Positions 26,069 through 35,414 of a stretch of 64,000 nucleotides of DNA are shown one piece after another. The notes under the pieces were generated by a model that saw only the letters and a program-made list of their open reading frames with translations, made no database searches and was not told the origin of the DNA. Position numbers and translations under genes: made by a program. Origin of the DNA: Rhodocyclales bacterium (lineage in GTDB: Bacteria > Pseudomonadota > Gammaproteobacteria > Burkholderiales > Rhodocyclaceae); assembly GCA_028292505.1 (NCBI GenBank), contig JAQGMF010000038.1, positions 1 through 64,000 of the forward strand. Direction: 5' to 3'. Position 1 is the first letter of the stretch, and each line of letters begins with the position of its first letter.

Positions 26069-27283
26069 ATGGACACAGATTCCAGCACAGCAGCGTTGGC
26101 GAACACCCAGAACCGCACGCGTTTCAGCGTGCTCGGTGCGATCAGCTTTTCGCACTTTCTCAACGACATGATCCAGTCGCTGATCCTGGCCATCTACCCG
26201 CTGCTCAAAGCACAGTTCGCGTTGAGCTTCGCGCAGATTGGCCTGATCACGCTGACTTTCCAGGTCACCGCATCGCTGCTGCAGCCGGTCGTCGGTCTTT
26301 ACACGGACAAATATCCAAAGCCCTATTCACTTGCCATTGGCATGGGTTGCACATTGTCGGGTCTGCTGCTGCTGGCCATCGCGCCAAATTTCGAAACGGT
26401 ACTGATCGCCTCGGCGCTGGTCGGCACCGGCTCGTCGATCTTTCATCCGGAATCGTCACGCATTGCGCGTCTGGCCTCGGGCGGCCAGCATGGTCTGGCG
26501 CAATCGATCTTCCAGGTCGGTGGCAACACCGGCAGCGCCATCGGTCCGCTTCTCGCAGCGTGGATCATCATTCCAAACGGTCAGCACAGCGTCGCCTGGT
26601 TCGCCCTCGCCGCCCTGCTCGCCATCTTCGTCTTGTGGAAGATCGGTGGCTGGTACAAGCGCCAGCAACCTGCATCCGGTGGGAAGGTGCGCGCCGCGAC
26701 GAAGAGTCATCTGCCGCCGCGCACGGTGGCATGGTCGATCTGCATTCTGCTAGTGCTGATCTTCTCCAAATATTTCTATCTGGCCAGCATCAGCAGTTAT
26801 TACATTTTTTACCTGATCAACAAGTTTCATCTGTCCGTGCAATCGGCGCAGATTCACCTCTTCGTCTTCCTGTTCGCTGTCGCAGCAGGCACCATCCTCG
26901 GCGGGCCGATAGGCGATCGCATTGGCCGCAAGCGCGTCATCTGGGCATCGATTGTCGGCGCCGCACCATTCACACTGATGCTGCCCTATGCCGATCTCAT
27001 GTGGACCGGCATCCTCACCTTCATCATCGGACTGATACTGGCCTCGGCCTTCTCCGCCATCCTGGTGTTCGCGCAGGAACTGGTGCCCGGCAAGGTCGGC
27101 ACCGTCTCAGGCATGTTCTTCGGTTTTGCCTTCGGCATGGGTGGCATCGGCGCAGCCGTACTGGGCACAATCGCCGACCATCGCGGCATCGAATATGTCT
27201 ATCACATATGCGCTTATCTGCCTCTGCTCGGCTTGCTCACGGCACTCTTGCCCAATCTGGAGCGTCGTGGCCGGCAGATATAG
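26069..27283 (+). CDS. fsr: MFS transporter, Fsr (fosmidomycin resistance) type
   Basis: The 404-residue protein has twelve predicted membrane helices. The start SFSHFLNDMIQSLILAIYPLL matches the first helix of the Fsr family (SHxxNDxxxxxLxxLyP), and GSSIFHPESSRIARLASGGQHGL-like text, read here in residues about 120-145, is the family helix 4 block. The mid-loop cytoplasmic linker is at about 195-220. Fsr exports fosmidomycin and probably other small anions. It is a single-gene unit. Confidence 0.85.
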   Translation: MDTDSSTAALANTQNRTRFSVLGAISFSHFLNDMIQSLILAIYPLLKAQFALSFAQIGLITLTFQVTASLLQPVVGLYTDKYPKPYSLAIGMGCTLSGLLLLAIAPNFETVLIASALVGTGSSIFHPESSRIARLASGGQHGLAQSIFQVGGNTGSAIGPLLAAWIIIPNGQHSVAWFALAALLAIFVLWKIGGWYKRQQPASGGKVRAATKSHLPPRTVAWSICILLVLIFSKYFYLASISSYYIFYLINKFHLSVQSAQIHLFVFLFAVAAGTILGGPIGDRIGRKRVIWASIVGAAPFTLMLPYADLMWTGILTFIIGLILASAFSAILVFAQELVPGKVGTVSGMFFGFAFGMGGIGAAVLGTIADHRGIEYVYHICAYLPLLGLLTALLPNLERRGRQI

Positions 27284-27332
27284 CACAACGTCATGCGAGC
27301 CAGAATAACCCGTACATGAGCGAACGGTCATT

Positions 27333-27486
27333 GGCCCTGCGGGCGGCTTAGCGCAAAGGGCCGCAGAGAAAATCCTCAAGGGCTTTTAAACGTGGTTGGG
27401 AGCATATAAAAAGCTCGTCATCCCGGCGAAAGCCGGGATCCAGGCTCGGAGGCGCCGTACTGGATTCCGGCTTTCGCCGGAATGAC
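27333..27486. repeat. Partial element C plus family B palindrome
   Basis: GGCCCTGCGGGCGGCT at 27333-27348 matches the core of element C. At 27417-27442 and 27461-27486 a 26-bp inverted repeat (GTCATCCCGGCGAAAGCCGG...) has 24 matching positions around an 18-base spacer. The segment fills the gap between the convergent Fsr and DUF2127 genes and may serve as a transcription terminator. Confidence 0.75.
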
Positions 27487-27500
27487 AATCCGCAACGGAA

Positions 27501-27995
27501 TTACCTGCCGCGCCGACGCCACAACTGATATGCCAACAAGCTGACGACCAGCACATTGCCCAGCAGCACGGCGGCATTGATGAAGGATGTGCGATGCACG
27601 AAATGGATCAATTCAAATGGAATATAAAGGCCACCCGATAGCGCGGCCAGCCATTCCGCCCAGGCCCAGTCCTGCCACAGCCCATACGCCTCGACAAAAC
27701 GCAGCGCGATGTAGGCGACGGCGAGAATCACCAAGGAGTGCACATTGGCCCCTGGCAGAAGATCGGCATAATGAAGAAGGATCGACGGATAGTGCCCTTC
27801 CGGTTTCAGGCCGAAGCGGCCGATCAGTTCGACCGCCAGATGCCGCGCGTCGCGATGCATGAGATCGAGCACGCCGATGATGGCGATCAGGGCAGCAAAG
27901 CCCTTGATGGCTTCGAAGATGGCGATTGCGCGCAGGGCGCGTCGTTTGGCGACGGGATGCTTGTCGATAAGATCGGGCGTATGCGCTGGCGTCAT
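27501..27995 (-). CDS. DUF2127 membrane protein
   Basis: Start chosen at ATG 27995 (MTPAHTPDLIDKHPVAKRRA). The 164-residue protein has about four membrane helices: AIAIFEAIKGFAALIAIIGV, VHSLVILAVAYIALRFVEAY, WLAALSGGLYIPFELI and NAAVLLGNVLVVSLLAY. The blocks EAIKGFAAL, RFVEAYGLWQDWAWAEW and LYIPFELIH identify DUF2127. No function is established. Confidence 0.8.
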   Translation of the reverse strand: MTPAHTPDLIDKHPVAKRRALRAIAIFEAIKGFAALIAIIGVLDLMHRDARHLAVELIGRFGLKPEGHYPSILLHYADLLPGANVHSLVILAVAYIALRFVEAYGLWQDWAWAEWLAALSGGLYIPFELIHFVHRTSFINAAVLLGNVLVVSLLAYQLWRRRGR

Positions 27996-28069
27996 GTGTT
28001 CTCGTTTCGCGTGATGGTCGTCGAGCCATCGGCCCGACATCATAACGCGTGAGACAGACGCCCTGCCCG

Positions 28070-28681
28070 CTAGTTGCCGCAGGCCGCTGCAATCATGTGT
28101 GCCGCCACCTGCGGCACGGCCGCGATGAGCGCGTGACCCGGCGCATAGGTCTGCGTGGCGGTATAGGCGCCCTCGATGAGCAGCGCCACGCCATTGGCCA
28201 ACGCCTGCGGATCGCGCGCGCCGGCCTGTGTCGCCAGATCCAGCAGACGCGCCATGAGTTTGCGCTTGTTGTCGGCCACCATGCGGCGCACCGGATGCGT
28301 CGGGTCGGGAAACTCCACCGCGATATTCACGAAGGGACAGCCACGATAGCCCGGACGTTGCGCGCGTTCGGCCACATCGGTAAAAAATTGCAGCAGTTGC
28401 TCACGTGGTTTGCCGGGATGCTTGGCAAGGCTGCCCTCGAAGTAGCCCCAGAAGCGCTCATCGCGCCGCGCCAGATAGTGCAGCAGCAGAGCGTCCTTCG
28501 ATGCAAACTGGCGGTACAGGCTCATCTTGTTGACGCCTGCGCGTTTGACTACGGCATCGACACCGACGGCGCGTGCGCCTTCGAGGTAGAACAGTTCGTC
28601 GATGGCATCGAGTATCTGCGTTTGCGCCGCGTGGGCTTGCATGCGAACGGGCTTGATCGCCGCGCCTCTTGTCTCGCTCAT
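28070..28681 (-). CDS. TetR/AcrR family transcriptional regulator
   Basis: ATG 28681 is the better start: GGAGACGGCG directly precedes it, whereas ATG 28732 has no Shine-Dalgarno and lies in the operator. The 203-residue protein has an N-terminal TetR helix-turn-helix (VDAVVKRAGVNKMSLYRQFA) with the typical KDALLLHYL after it. The C-terminal ligand domain ends with LIEGAYTATQTYAPGHALI. It probably represses the divergent MFS gene and itself through the palindromes at 28732-28781. The ligand is unknown. Confidence 0.88.
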   Translation of the reverse strand: MSETRGAAIKPVRMQAHAAQTQILDAIDELFYLEGARAVGVDAVVKRAGVNKMSLYRQFASKDALLLHYLARRDERFWGYFEGSLAKHPGKPREQLLQFFTDVAERAQRPGYRGCPFVNIAVEFPDPTHPVRRMVADNKRKLMARLLDLATQAGARDPQALANGVALLIEGAYTATQTYAPGHALIAAVPQVAAHMIAAACGN

Positions 28682-28731
28682 CGCCGTCTCCAGTCTGCGT
28701 ACTGCTTCACTGCGGTTATTCCTGCTTGACA

Positions 28732-28781
28732 TGTTACCGATCGGTACATAGCATTACAAGCGTTGTTACAGATCGGTAACA
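28732..28781. promoter_or_regulatory. Paired palindromic operators of the TetR regulator
   Basis: Two related sites, TGTTACCGATCGGTACA at 28732-28748 (perfect 12-bp core TACCGATCGGTA) and TGTTACAGATCGGTAACA at 28764-28781, lie between the divergent TetR and MFS genes. Both share TGTTAC and GATCGGTA. The centres are about 32 bp apart, close to three helical turns. Confidence 0.72.
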
Positions 28782-28805
28782 AACACCGCTGACGGGAGAG
28801 CAGGG

Positions 28806-30095
28806 ATGCAGGCAGTTGCGCAATGGACACGGAAGCGGGTCGGCAAGCGTTTTCACTATGCCTGGGTCGCGGTGGCGCTGACTTTCCTGGTCATGCTGAT
28901 CACTGCCGGCACGCGCGCCACGCCAAGCGTGATGATGGTGCCGCTGGAACAGGCTTTCGGCTGGGATCGCGCAACCGTGTCGCTGGCATTGTCGATCAAC
29001 CTCGCCCTGTTCGGTTTGATGGGTCCTTTCGCTGCAGCCGCGATGGAACGCTTCGGCCTGCGGACCACGGTGCTGACAGCGCTCAGCGTGCTGTGCGCGG
29101 GCATCGCCCTGTCGAGTCTGATGCGGCATAGCTGGCAGATGTGGTTGCTGTGGGGCGTGGTCGTCGGCTGCGCCACAGGCGCCACCTCAATGACGCTTGG
29201 CGCAACCGTGGTGAGTCGCTGGTTCGTGGCGCGGCGCGGTCTGGCGATGGGCATCCTGACGGCGAGTTCCGCCACGGGCCAACTGGTGTTTCTGCCGCTG
29301 CTGGCCAGCATCGTCGAACATCACGGCTGGCGGCCGGTCGTCCTCACTGTCGCTGCCGGCGTGGCGGTGGTATTGCCGCTGGCCTTCCTGTTTTTGCCCG
29401 AACGCCCTGCCGAATTGGGTCTGCCCTTGTATGGCGAGCCGGACGACGCACCACTCGCCGCGCCGGGCAGCCGCAAGAATCCCATCGCCATTGCCTTCGG
29501 TGCGCTCGGCCGTGCGGTCAAGGTGCGCGACTTCTGGTTGCTGTTCTTCAGCTTCTTCATCTGCGGCGCGAGCACCAACGGTTACATCGGTTCGCATTTC
29601 ATCGCCATGTGCGGCGACTATGGGCTGGACGCCGTGCAAGGCGCCAGCATCCTCGCCGCGATGGGCGCGCTCGACCTGGTAGGCACCACGCTGTCGGGCT
29701 GGCTGTCGGACCGCTTCAACAATCGCGCGCTACTGTTCTGGTATTACGGTCTGCGCGGCCTCGCGCTGATCTACCTGCCTTATGCATTTGGCTTAAGTTA
29801 TTTTGGCTTACCGGTCTTCGCGTTGTTCTATGGACTGGACTGGATTGCAACGGTGCCACCCACTGTGCGTCTCACCACCGACGTGTTCGGCAGCAAGGAT
29901 GCGCCGATCATCTTCGGCTGGGTCGTTGCCGGCCATCAGCTTGGCGCTGCTTTCGCAGCCCTGCTCGCTGGCATTCTGCGCAACAGTCTGGGCACCTACA
30001 CGATGGCGACGATGATGTCCGGCACGCTATGCGTGATCGCCGCGTTCATGGTCCTGCGCATCAATCGCCGGCCGCTGGCTGCAGTGCCAGCGTGA
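28806..30095 (+). CDS. MFS transporter, TetR-controlled
   Basis: The 429-residue protein has twelve predicted helices. The family motif A region reads GPFAAAAMERFGLR, and DLVGTTLSGWLSDRFNNRAL is the second copy. The beginning, FHYAWVAVALTFLVMLITAG, is typical of the oxalate/formate-like and monocarboxylate MFS group. GGGAGAG upstream provides a ribosome-binding site. Divergent from the TetR gene across paired palindromes, it is probably induced by the regulator's ligand. Substrate is not readable. Confidence 0.82.
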   Translation: MQAVAQWTRKRVGKRFHYAWVAVALTFLVMLITAGTRATPSVMMVPLEQAFGWDRATVSLALSINLALFGLMGPFAAAAMERFGLRTTVLTALSVLCAGIALSSLMRHSWQMWLLWGVVVGCATGATSMTLGATVVSRWFVARRGLAMGILTASSATGQLVFLPLLASIVEHHGWRPVVLTVAAGVAVVLPLAFLFLPERPAELGLPLYGEPDDAPLAAPGSRKNPIAIAFGALGRAVKVRDFWLLFFSFFICGASTNGYIGSHFIAMCGDYGLDAVQGASILAAMGALDLVGTTLSGWLSDRFNNRALLFWYYGLRGLALIYLPYAFGLSYFGLPVFALFYGLDWIATVPPTVRLTTDVFGSKDAPIIFGWVVAGHQLGAAFAALLAGILRNSLGTYTMATMMSGTLCVIAAFMVLRINRRPLAAVPA

Positions 30096-30101
30096 AAGTG
30101 G

Positions 30102-30120
30102 ATTCCCGCGAAAGCGGGAA
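30102..30120. repeat. Single dRS3-like repeat unit
   Basis: ATTCCCGCGAAAGCGGGAA immediately after the MFS stop codon. It is one unit of repeat family B, 8 bases between the inverted ATTCCC/GGGAA halves. Confidence 0.7.
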
Positions 30121-30313
30121 CGATGTCGTTTTCCGGGCACGCTGCGTGCTGCCGCCCTGAACGATGAGCCGGCGCCCAGCATTGTGCATGCCCTGAAGTA
30201 CATATCTCTTTAGCATTTTCTGATCAATACTGAAGTCGCCTGCCGCCGGCGGACCACGTGATGACTGACCGCCAACAGCGTCACGTCGAGATTGCGCTTG
30301 GAGCCAAGCACTG

Positions 30314-31558
30314 ATGCATACACAGCCAGCAAGTCTCTCCGAGCTTCTGCCCCTGCTCTCGCGACAGGCGCCCGATACTGACCTGGCCATCAAGCAGGTA
30401 TTGCGCGCGGTGCGTGTACATCTGGGAATGGATGTGGCTTTCGTCGCCGAGTTCGTCGGCGATGACCGAGTGTTCCATCAGGTGGATGCCGAGAGCTGGA
30501 CGCCGATCTATCCCGGCGATTCCGCCCCGCTCGAATCTGGTTACTGCCGGCGTGTCGTCGACGGCAGGCTGCCGCGCCTGATTCCCGACACCATGGCGCT
30601 GCCCGCTGCCATGGATCTGCCTGAAACGCTCACCATCCCTATCGGCTCGCACATGAGCGTGCCCATCCGTCTGGATGACGGAAGCATCTACGGCACATTC
30701 TGCTGTTTTGGATTCGTGCCGAACGAAAGCCTCAACGACCGCGACCTGGAAATGATGGAAGCATTCTCGGCGCTCGTCGCCTGCCAGCTCGACGCGCACA
30801 TGGCGCGCTCGCGCGAACGTCAGCGCAAGGTCCAGCGCATCGAGACGGCCATACAGCACGGCGGACCTTCCATCGTCTTCCAGCCAATCTATCGGCTCGA
30901 AGACGATCGCTTCGTCGGCGTCGAATGCCTGTCGCGCTTTCACACCATGCCGCAGATATCGCCACACGTGTGGTTCACCGATGCCGCTAATGTCGGCCTC
31001 GGACAAGCACTAGAACTATGCGCCATCAGCAAGGCCCTGTCCGCGCTGGAGACCTTGCCATCGGATCTCTACCTGGCAATCAACACCTCACCCGCAACGA
31101 TTCTGAGCAACAAGCTGGCAGGGCTGTTCGAAGGCATCGAGGCCGAACGCATCGTGCTCGAATTCACCGAGCACGCCAATGCCGCCGACCACGACCAACT
31201 GCTGCAAATCCTCAAGCCGTTGCGCTCACGCGGCGTGCGCATCTCCATCGACGACGCGGGCGCGGGCTATGCCAGCATGCAAAATATTCTCAGCGTGCAA
31301 CCGGACATCATCAAACTCGACATCGGGCTGACACGCAGCATCGATCGCGACCCGACACGCCATGCCATTGCAGCGGCGTTAATCGAATTCGCCCGGCAAA
31401 CCGGCAGCAGCATTCTTGCCGAAGGCGTGGAAACCGCATCGGAGCTGACATCCTTGCGGGCACTTGGCGCAGCCAAGGCGCAAGGCTACTTCCTGAGTCG
31501 CCCGATGTCGCTCGATGACACCATCCGTTCGGCGAACAATCCGGCCTGGTTTCACTGA
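30314..31558 (+). CDS. GAF-EAL cyclic-di-GMP phosphodiesterase
   Basis: The 414-residue protein has a GAF-like sensory domain (about residues 15-165) and an EAL domain from about 185. Active-site motifs are mostly intact: VECLSRF (ECL in place of EAL), INTSP, LEFTEHA, ISIDDAGAGYASM, IIKLDIGLTRSID and ILAEGVET with QGYFLSRPM. The metal ligands (E, N, E, DD, K, E) are all present, so hydrolysis of c-di-GMP to pGpG is expected. No membrane helix or signal peptide was seen. The signal sensed by the GAF domain is unknown. Confidence 0.85.
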   Translation: MHTQPASLSELLPLLSRQAPDTDLAIKQVLRAVRVHLGMDVAFVAEFVGDDRVFHQVDAESWTPIYPGDSAPLESGYCRRVVDGRLPRLIPDTMALPAAMDLPETLTIPIGSHMSVPIRLDDGSIYGTFCCFGFVPNESLNDRDLEMMEAFSALVACQLDAHMARSRERQRKVQRIETAIQHGGPSIVFQPIYRLEDDRFVGVECLSRFHTMPQISPHVWFTDAANVGLGQALELCAISKALSALETLPSDLYLAINTSPATILSNKLAGLFEGIEAERIVLEFTEHANAADHDQLLQILKPLRSRGVRISIDDAGAGYASMQNILSVQPDIIKLDIGLTRSIDRDPTRHAIAAALIEFARQTGSSILAEGVETASELTSLRALGAAKAQGYFLSRPMSLDDTIRSANNPAWFH

Positions 31559-31643
31559 CAGTTCCGACGACCCTGCTTCTGCTAAGCTGCACACGATTGG
31601 CTTGCCGAGCCACACCTCGCATATCCTCAGCAAGGAACACCAC

Positions 31644-32681
31644 GTGAAACTCAAAGCCTTCCACGCCATCTTCATCGTCGCCGCACTCGCCATCAACCTG
31701 TCGATGAGTACACCCGCGCAGGCCGGTAAGACCATCGACGCCATCAAGCAACGCGGCGCCATCCAGTGCGGCGTCAGCACCGGCGTGGCCGGTTTCTCGC
31801 AGGCCGACAGCCAGGGCAACTGGTCGGGGCTGGACGTGGACACGTGTCACGCACTGGCCGCGGCGCTGCTCGGCGACGCGAAGAAAGTGAATTTCGTGCC
31901 GCTCAATTCGCAACAGCGCTTCACCGCGATTCAATCCGGCGAAGTCGATCTGCTCGCCCGCAACACCACCTGGACGCTGACGCGCGACGCCTCGCTCGGT
32001 CTCGAATTCGCGGCCATCACTTACTACGATGGTCAGGGCTTCCTCGTGCCGAAGAAGCTCAAGGTCAGCAGCCCAAAACAATTGAAGAACGCCGAGATCT
32101 GCGTGCAGTCGGGCACCACCAACGAGAAGAATCTTTCCGACTATTTCAGGACGCAAGGCATCAAGGTCAAGCCCGTCGTTTTCGAAGGTTTCGAAGCTTC
32201 TTTCAAAGCCTTTTTCTCGGGCCGTTGCCAAGCCTATACCACTGACCTCTCGGGTCTCGCCGGCCTGCGCAACAAGGAAGCGAAGAACCCGGACGACTAT
32301 GTGTTGCTGTCCGATGTAATTTCCAAGGAGCCGCTCGGCCCGGCCGTGCGCCGGGGTGATGACGAATGGTTTACGGTCGTCAAGTGGGTCGTCTTTGCGC
32401 TCATCGAAGCTGAAGAAAACGGCATCACCCAGGCCAATGCCGATGCGCTCAAGGCGGACAGCAAAGACCCCGTCGTGCAACGCATCCTCGGCACCTCCGA
32501 TGACACTGGCAAGTTGCTCGGTCTGGATCGCGATTGGGCTTATCGCGCCATCAAGGCGGGCGGAAATTATGGCGAAATCTTCGAGCGCAATGTGGGCCCG
32601 AAATCAGTGCTCAAGCTGCCGCGTGGTTTGAACAATCTGTGGAACAAGGGCGGTATTCTTTACGCTCCGCCGATTCGCTGA
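31644..32681 (+). CDS. aapJ: Amino-acid ABC transporter substrate-binding protein (AapJ-like)
   Basis: The start is GTG 31644, with AAGGAA 7-12 bases upstream; the longer frame runs through the previous gene's end. The 345-residue periplasmic protein has a signal peptide ending PAQA/GKT and the AapJ/BztA hallmarks VSTGVAGFSQADSQGNWSGL, DVDTCHALAAA and RNTTWTLTRDASLGLEF. AapJ binds a broad range of L-amino acids. The permeases and ATPase follow at 33090-36143 but are separated by an antisense gene. Confidence 0.9.
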   Translation: MKLKAFHAIFIVAALAINLSMSTPAQAGKTIDAIKQRGAIQCGVSTGVAGFSQADSQGNWSGLDVDTCHALAAALLGDAKKVNFVPLNSQQRFTAIQSGEVDLLARNTTWTLTRDASLGLEFAAITYYDGQGFLVPKKLKVSSPKQLKNAEICVQSGTTNEKNLSDYFRTQGIKVKPVVFEGFEASFKAFFSGRCQAYTTDLSGLAGLRNKEAKNPDDYVLLSDVISKEPLGPAVRRGDDEWFTVVKWVVFALIEAEENGITQANADALKADSKDPVVQRILGTSDDTGKLLGLDRDWAYRAIKAGGNYGEIFERNVGPKSVLKLPRGLNNLWNKGGILYAPPIR

Positions 32682-32717
32682 TCGCGGCGGGCTACCGAAG
32701 AACATAGGGTCGAGCCG

Positions 32718-33005
32718 CTACGCCTGTAGCGAATAGTAGATGCCGCTCGGCGGTGCGGCCAGCAAGGTCATGGCTGCAATAATTTTCTCGGGAGGAATCT
32801 GCTTGACCGATGCTTGATGCTCGGCGATGGACGACCATGCCTCGATCATGACAAAGGACTTATCGTTGTCCTGGCTTCGAAGCAGACGACACGACTCGCA
32901 ACCTGGCGACTGCTCGATCAGAGGTATGACGGAAGTGAGAAGCGTGCCGAGACGCTCGGCCATATCGTCCTTTGCTTCGAAATTGGTGATTCGCATAACG
33001 CTCAT
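32718..33005 (-). CDS. Antibiotic biosynthesis monooxygenase-like (ABM) protein
   Basis: The 95-residue protein fits the ferredoxin-like dimeric ABM/YgiN family: MRITNFEAKDDMAERLGTLL, SPGCESCRLLRSQDNDKSFV and MIEAWSSIAEHQASV. Members are quinol monooxygenases or haem-degrading-like small proteins. It is encoded against the aap operon between aapJ and aapQ, so transcription of the permease genes must cross it. Confidence 0.78.
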   Translation of the reverse strand: MSVMRITNFEAKDDMAERLGTLLTSVIPLIEQSPGCESCRLLRSQDNDKSFVMIEAWSSIAEHQASVKQIPPEKIIAAMTLLAAPPSGIYYSLQA

Positions 33006-33089
33006 AGATGCCCTTTCGATCGAGTAGCGGCGCAGATGTGTGCCCCGAGTTTACGCCCAAGCCGCCGCAGACACATTACTATCCCGCCC

Positions 33090-34304
33090 ATGTCAGGCAC
33101 GCAAACTCCTCTCCCGATTTCCCCTCGCCCACCGCCCGACTTGCGCGCAGATGCGCGCAGATGGCGCGAGCGCCTGATCCAATTGATCGTACTCGCCATC
33201 ATCGCGGTTGTCTTGTGGTGGTTGATGCACAACACGCTGGCGAATATGCGGGCACGGGGCGCGCATGCAGGCTTCGATTTCCTGTTCGATCCCGCTGGTT
33301 TCGATATCAGCGAAGGGCTGTTCGGCTACGAGTCGGGTCAGCCTTTCTGGCGTGCGTTTCTGGTCGGGCTCGGCAATACCTTGCGCGTGGCGCTCGTCAG
33401 TATCGTGGCGTGCACGGTGCTGGGCACCTTGCTCGGCATCGGACGCCTGTCGCGCAACTTTCTGCTCCGCAGCTTATGCACGGGCTACATCGAACTGGTA
33501 CGCAACGTGCCGGTGCTGCTGCAATTGCTAATGTGGTATTTCATTCTTACCGATATGCTTCCGGCATCCGACGAAGCGCTTGCTCCGCTGCCCGGTATTT
33601 TCCTCAGCAAAAGCGGCCTGGCCTTTCCCGTTCCTGTACTGTCGGTCGCGTGGTTGTACGCAGGTGTTGGATTTGTATTTGGCATAAATATGTCGGTACT
33701 GTACTTGCGAAGAGTACGGCGCGTGCTCTATGACAGCGGTCGACAATTGCCGCGTGTGTGGCCTGTGTTCTTGCTGCTGGCTGGCGCGACCTTGCTCGGC
33801 TGCCTGATCGGTGCGGTGATCCATGGCGCGCCGTGGGCTTTCGATGTGCCGGAGAAAAGCGCGATCAATATCTCGGGCGGCGCCGCCGTGACGCCAGAGT
33901 TCCTTGCCGTATGCATTGCCCTGTCGACCTATACCGCAGCGTTCGTCGCTGAAGTCGTGCGTGCCGGCATCCTCTCCGTTCAGCACGGCCAGCTCGAAGC
34001 GGCGCGCGCGCTGGGCTTGAACCGTGTGCAACAGTTGCAACGGGTGATCCTGCCGCAAGCCTTGCGGGTCATCGTCCCCTCGCTGACCAATCAATATCTC
34101 AACCTGACGAAGAACTCTTCGCTGGCGGTGGCCGTCGGCTATCCCGATCTCGTGTCGATCGCCAATACCTCGCTCAACCAGACCGGCCGCGCTTTCGAGT
34201 GCGTGGCGATCATCATGACCGTGTATGTCACGTTGTCGCTGATCACGGCCTGGTTGATGAACCGCTATAACCGACGCGTGGCTTTGCGAGGCCTGCAGGG
34301 ATGA
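33090..34304 (+). CDS. aapQ: Amino-acid ABC permease 1 (AapQ-like)
   Basis: I start at ATG 33090 (MSGTQTPLPISPRPPPDLRA), beyond the antisense gene. The 404-residue protein has about eight helices and the HisM-type permease signature EVVRAGILSVQHGQLEAARA with LGLNRVQQLQRVILPQALRV. The first long helix is LIQLIVLAIIAVVLWWLMHN. With AapM it forms the channel heterodimer. The gene overlaps aapM by ATGA. Confidence 0.9.
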   Translation: MSGTQTPLPISPRPPPDLRADARRWRERLIQLIVLAIIAVVLWWLMHNTLANMRARGAHAGFDFLFDPAGFDISEGLFGYESGQPFWRAFLVGLGNTLRVALVSIVACTVLGTLLGIGRLSRNFLLRSLCTGYIELVRNVPVLLQLLMWYFILTDMLPASDEALAPLPGIFLSKSGLAFPVPVLSVAWLYAGVGFVFGINMSVLYLRRVRRVLYDSGRQLPRVWPVFLLLAGATLLGCLIGAVIHGAPWAFDVPEKSAINISGGAAVTPEFLAVCIALSTYTAAFVAEVVRAGILSVQHGQLEAARALGLNRVQQLQRVILPQALRVIVPSLTNQYLNLTKNSSLAVAVGYPDLVSIANTSLNQTGRAFECVAIIMTVYVTLSLITAWLMNRYNRRVALRGLQG

Positions 34305-35413
34305 GTGAAGCGCACATGTTCGTCGCCATCCCGCCCCGCCCTGCCCCACGCCGCATACGCGGCACAGCCGGCTGGCTGCGTAAAAATCTTTTTTCAGATT
34401 GGCCCAACAGCATTGCCACAATACTGTTGCTGATGCTGTTTGCATGGTACGTGCCGCAGTTCGTGAACTGGGCCGTGATCTCGGCCGTTGCGCGGCCCGA
34501 TGTGGAAGCCTGCCGCGCTGCCGCGCATGCGGGCGCATGCTGGGGCGTGGTGGCGGAGAAGTACCGCATCATCCTGTTCGGACGTTATCCCTACGCACAG
34601 CAATGGCGGCCGCTCGTGGCGGTGCTGCTGTTGCTGTCGCTGGTCGGGCTGAGCACACTGCCGCGCATGTGGCGCTGGACACTCCTTCCACTGTGGCTGC
34701 TGGGCATGACGGTATTCGTAGCGCTGATGGGTGGTGGTATCGCGGGGCTCGTACCGGTGCCGACCAGCCTGTGGGGTGGCCTGCCGCTGACCGTGTTGCT
34801 TTCTGTCGGTGGAATGACCCTGGCATTCCCGTTGGCGATTCTCGTCGCCATGGGACGACGCTCGGCCCTGCCAGTGGTGCGCACGCTGTGCACGCTCTAC
34901 GTCGAACTGATTCGCGGCGTGCCACTGATCTCGGTGCTGTTCATGGCCTCGTTCATGCTGCCGCTGTTTCTGCCGCAAGGCGTGAAGCTCGATGTACTGA
35001 TTCGCGTGCTCGTCGGCATCGGTCTGTTCACAGCAGCCTACATGGCCGAGATCGTGCGCGGCGGCCTGCAGGCGGTGCCGCGCGGACAGGCCGAGGCGGC
35101 GCGTGCGCTAGGTCTCGGATACTGGAAGACGCATGCGCTGGTATTGCTGCCGCAAGCCTTGCAGGCAGTGCTGCCCTCGCTCGTCAACAGTTTCATCGGC
35201 ACCTTCAAGGATTGCTCGCTGGTCACCATCGTGAGCCTGTACGAGCTCACCGGCGCCTTGTCGCTGGCCCTCGGCGGCGATGTCGTATGGCGGCCGTTCT
35301 TCCTCGAGGGCTATTTCTTCGTAGCCTTTATCTACTGGATTTTCTGCTTCGGCATGTCGCGCTACAGCGTGCGGCTGGAGCACAGATTGGCGCGCGGTTT
35401 GCGACGGAATTGA
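34301..35413 (+). CDS. aapM: Amino-acid ABC permease 2 (AapM-like)
   Basis: The 370-residue permease carries the coupling motif EIVRGGLQAVPRGQAEAARA with LGLGYWKTHALVLLPQALQA, and shows the long N-terminal extension found in AapM/BztC compared with HisM. It overlaps aapQ by ATGA and aapP starts 1 bp after its stop. Confidence 0.9.
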   Translation: MSEAHMFVAIPPRPAPRRIRGTAGWLRKNLFSDWPNSIATILLLMLFAWYVPQFVNWAVISAVARPDVEACRAAAHAGACWGVVAEKYRIILFGRYPYAQQWRPLVAVLLLLSLVGLSTLPRMWRWTLLPLWLLGMTVFVALMGGGIAGLVPVPTSLWGGLPLTVLLSVGGMTLAFPLAILVAMGRRSALPVVRTLCTLYVELIRGVPLISVLFMASFMLPLFLPQGVKLDVLIRVLVGIGLFTAAYMAEIVRGGLQAVPRGQAEAARALGLGYWKTHALVLLPQALQAVLPSLVNSFIGTFKDCSLVTIVSLYELTGALSLALGGDVVWRPFFLEGYFFVAFIYWIFCFGMSRYSVRLEHRLARGLRRN

Positions 35414-35414
35414 C

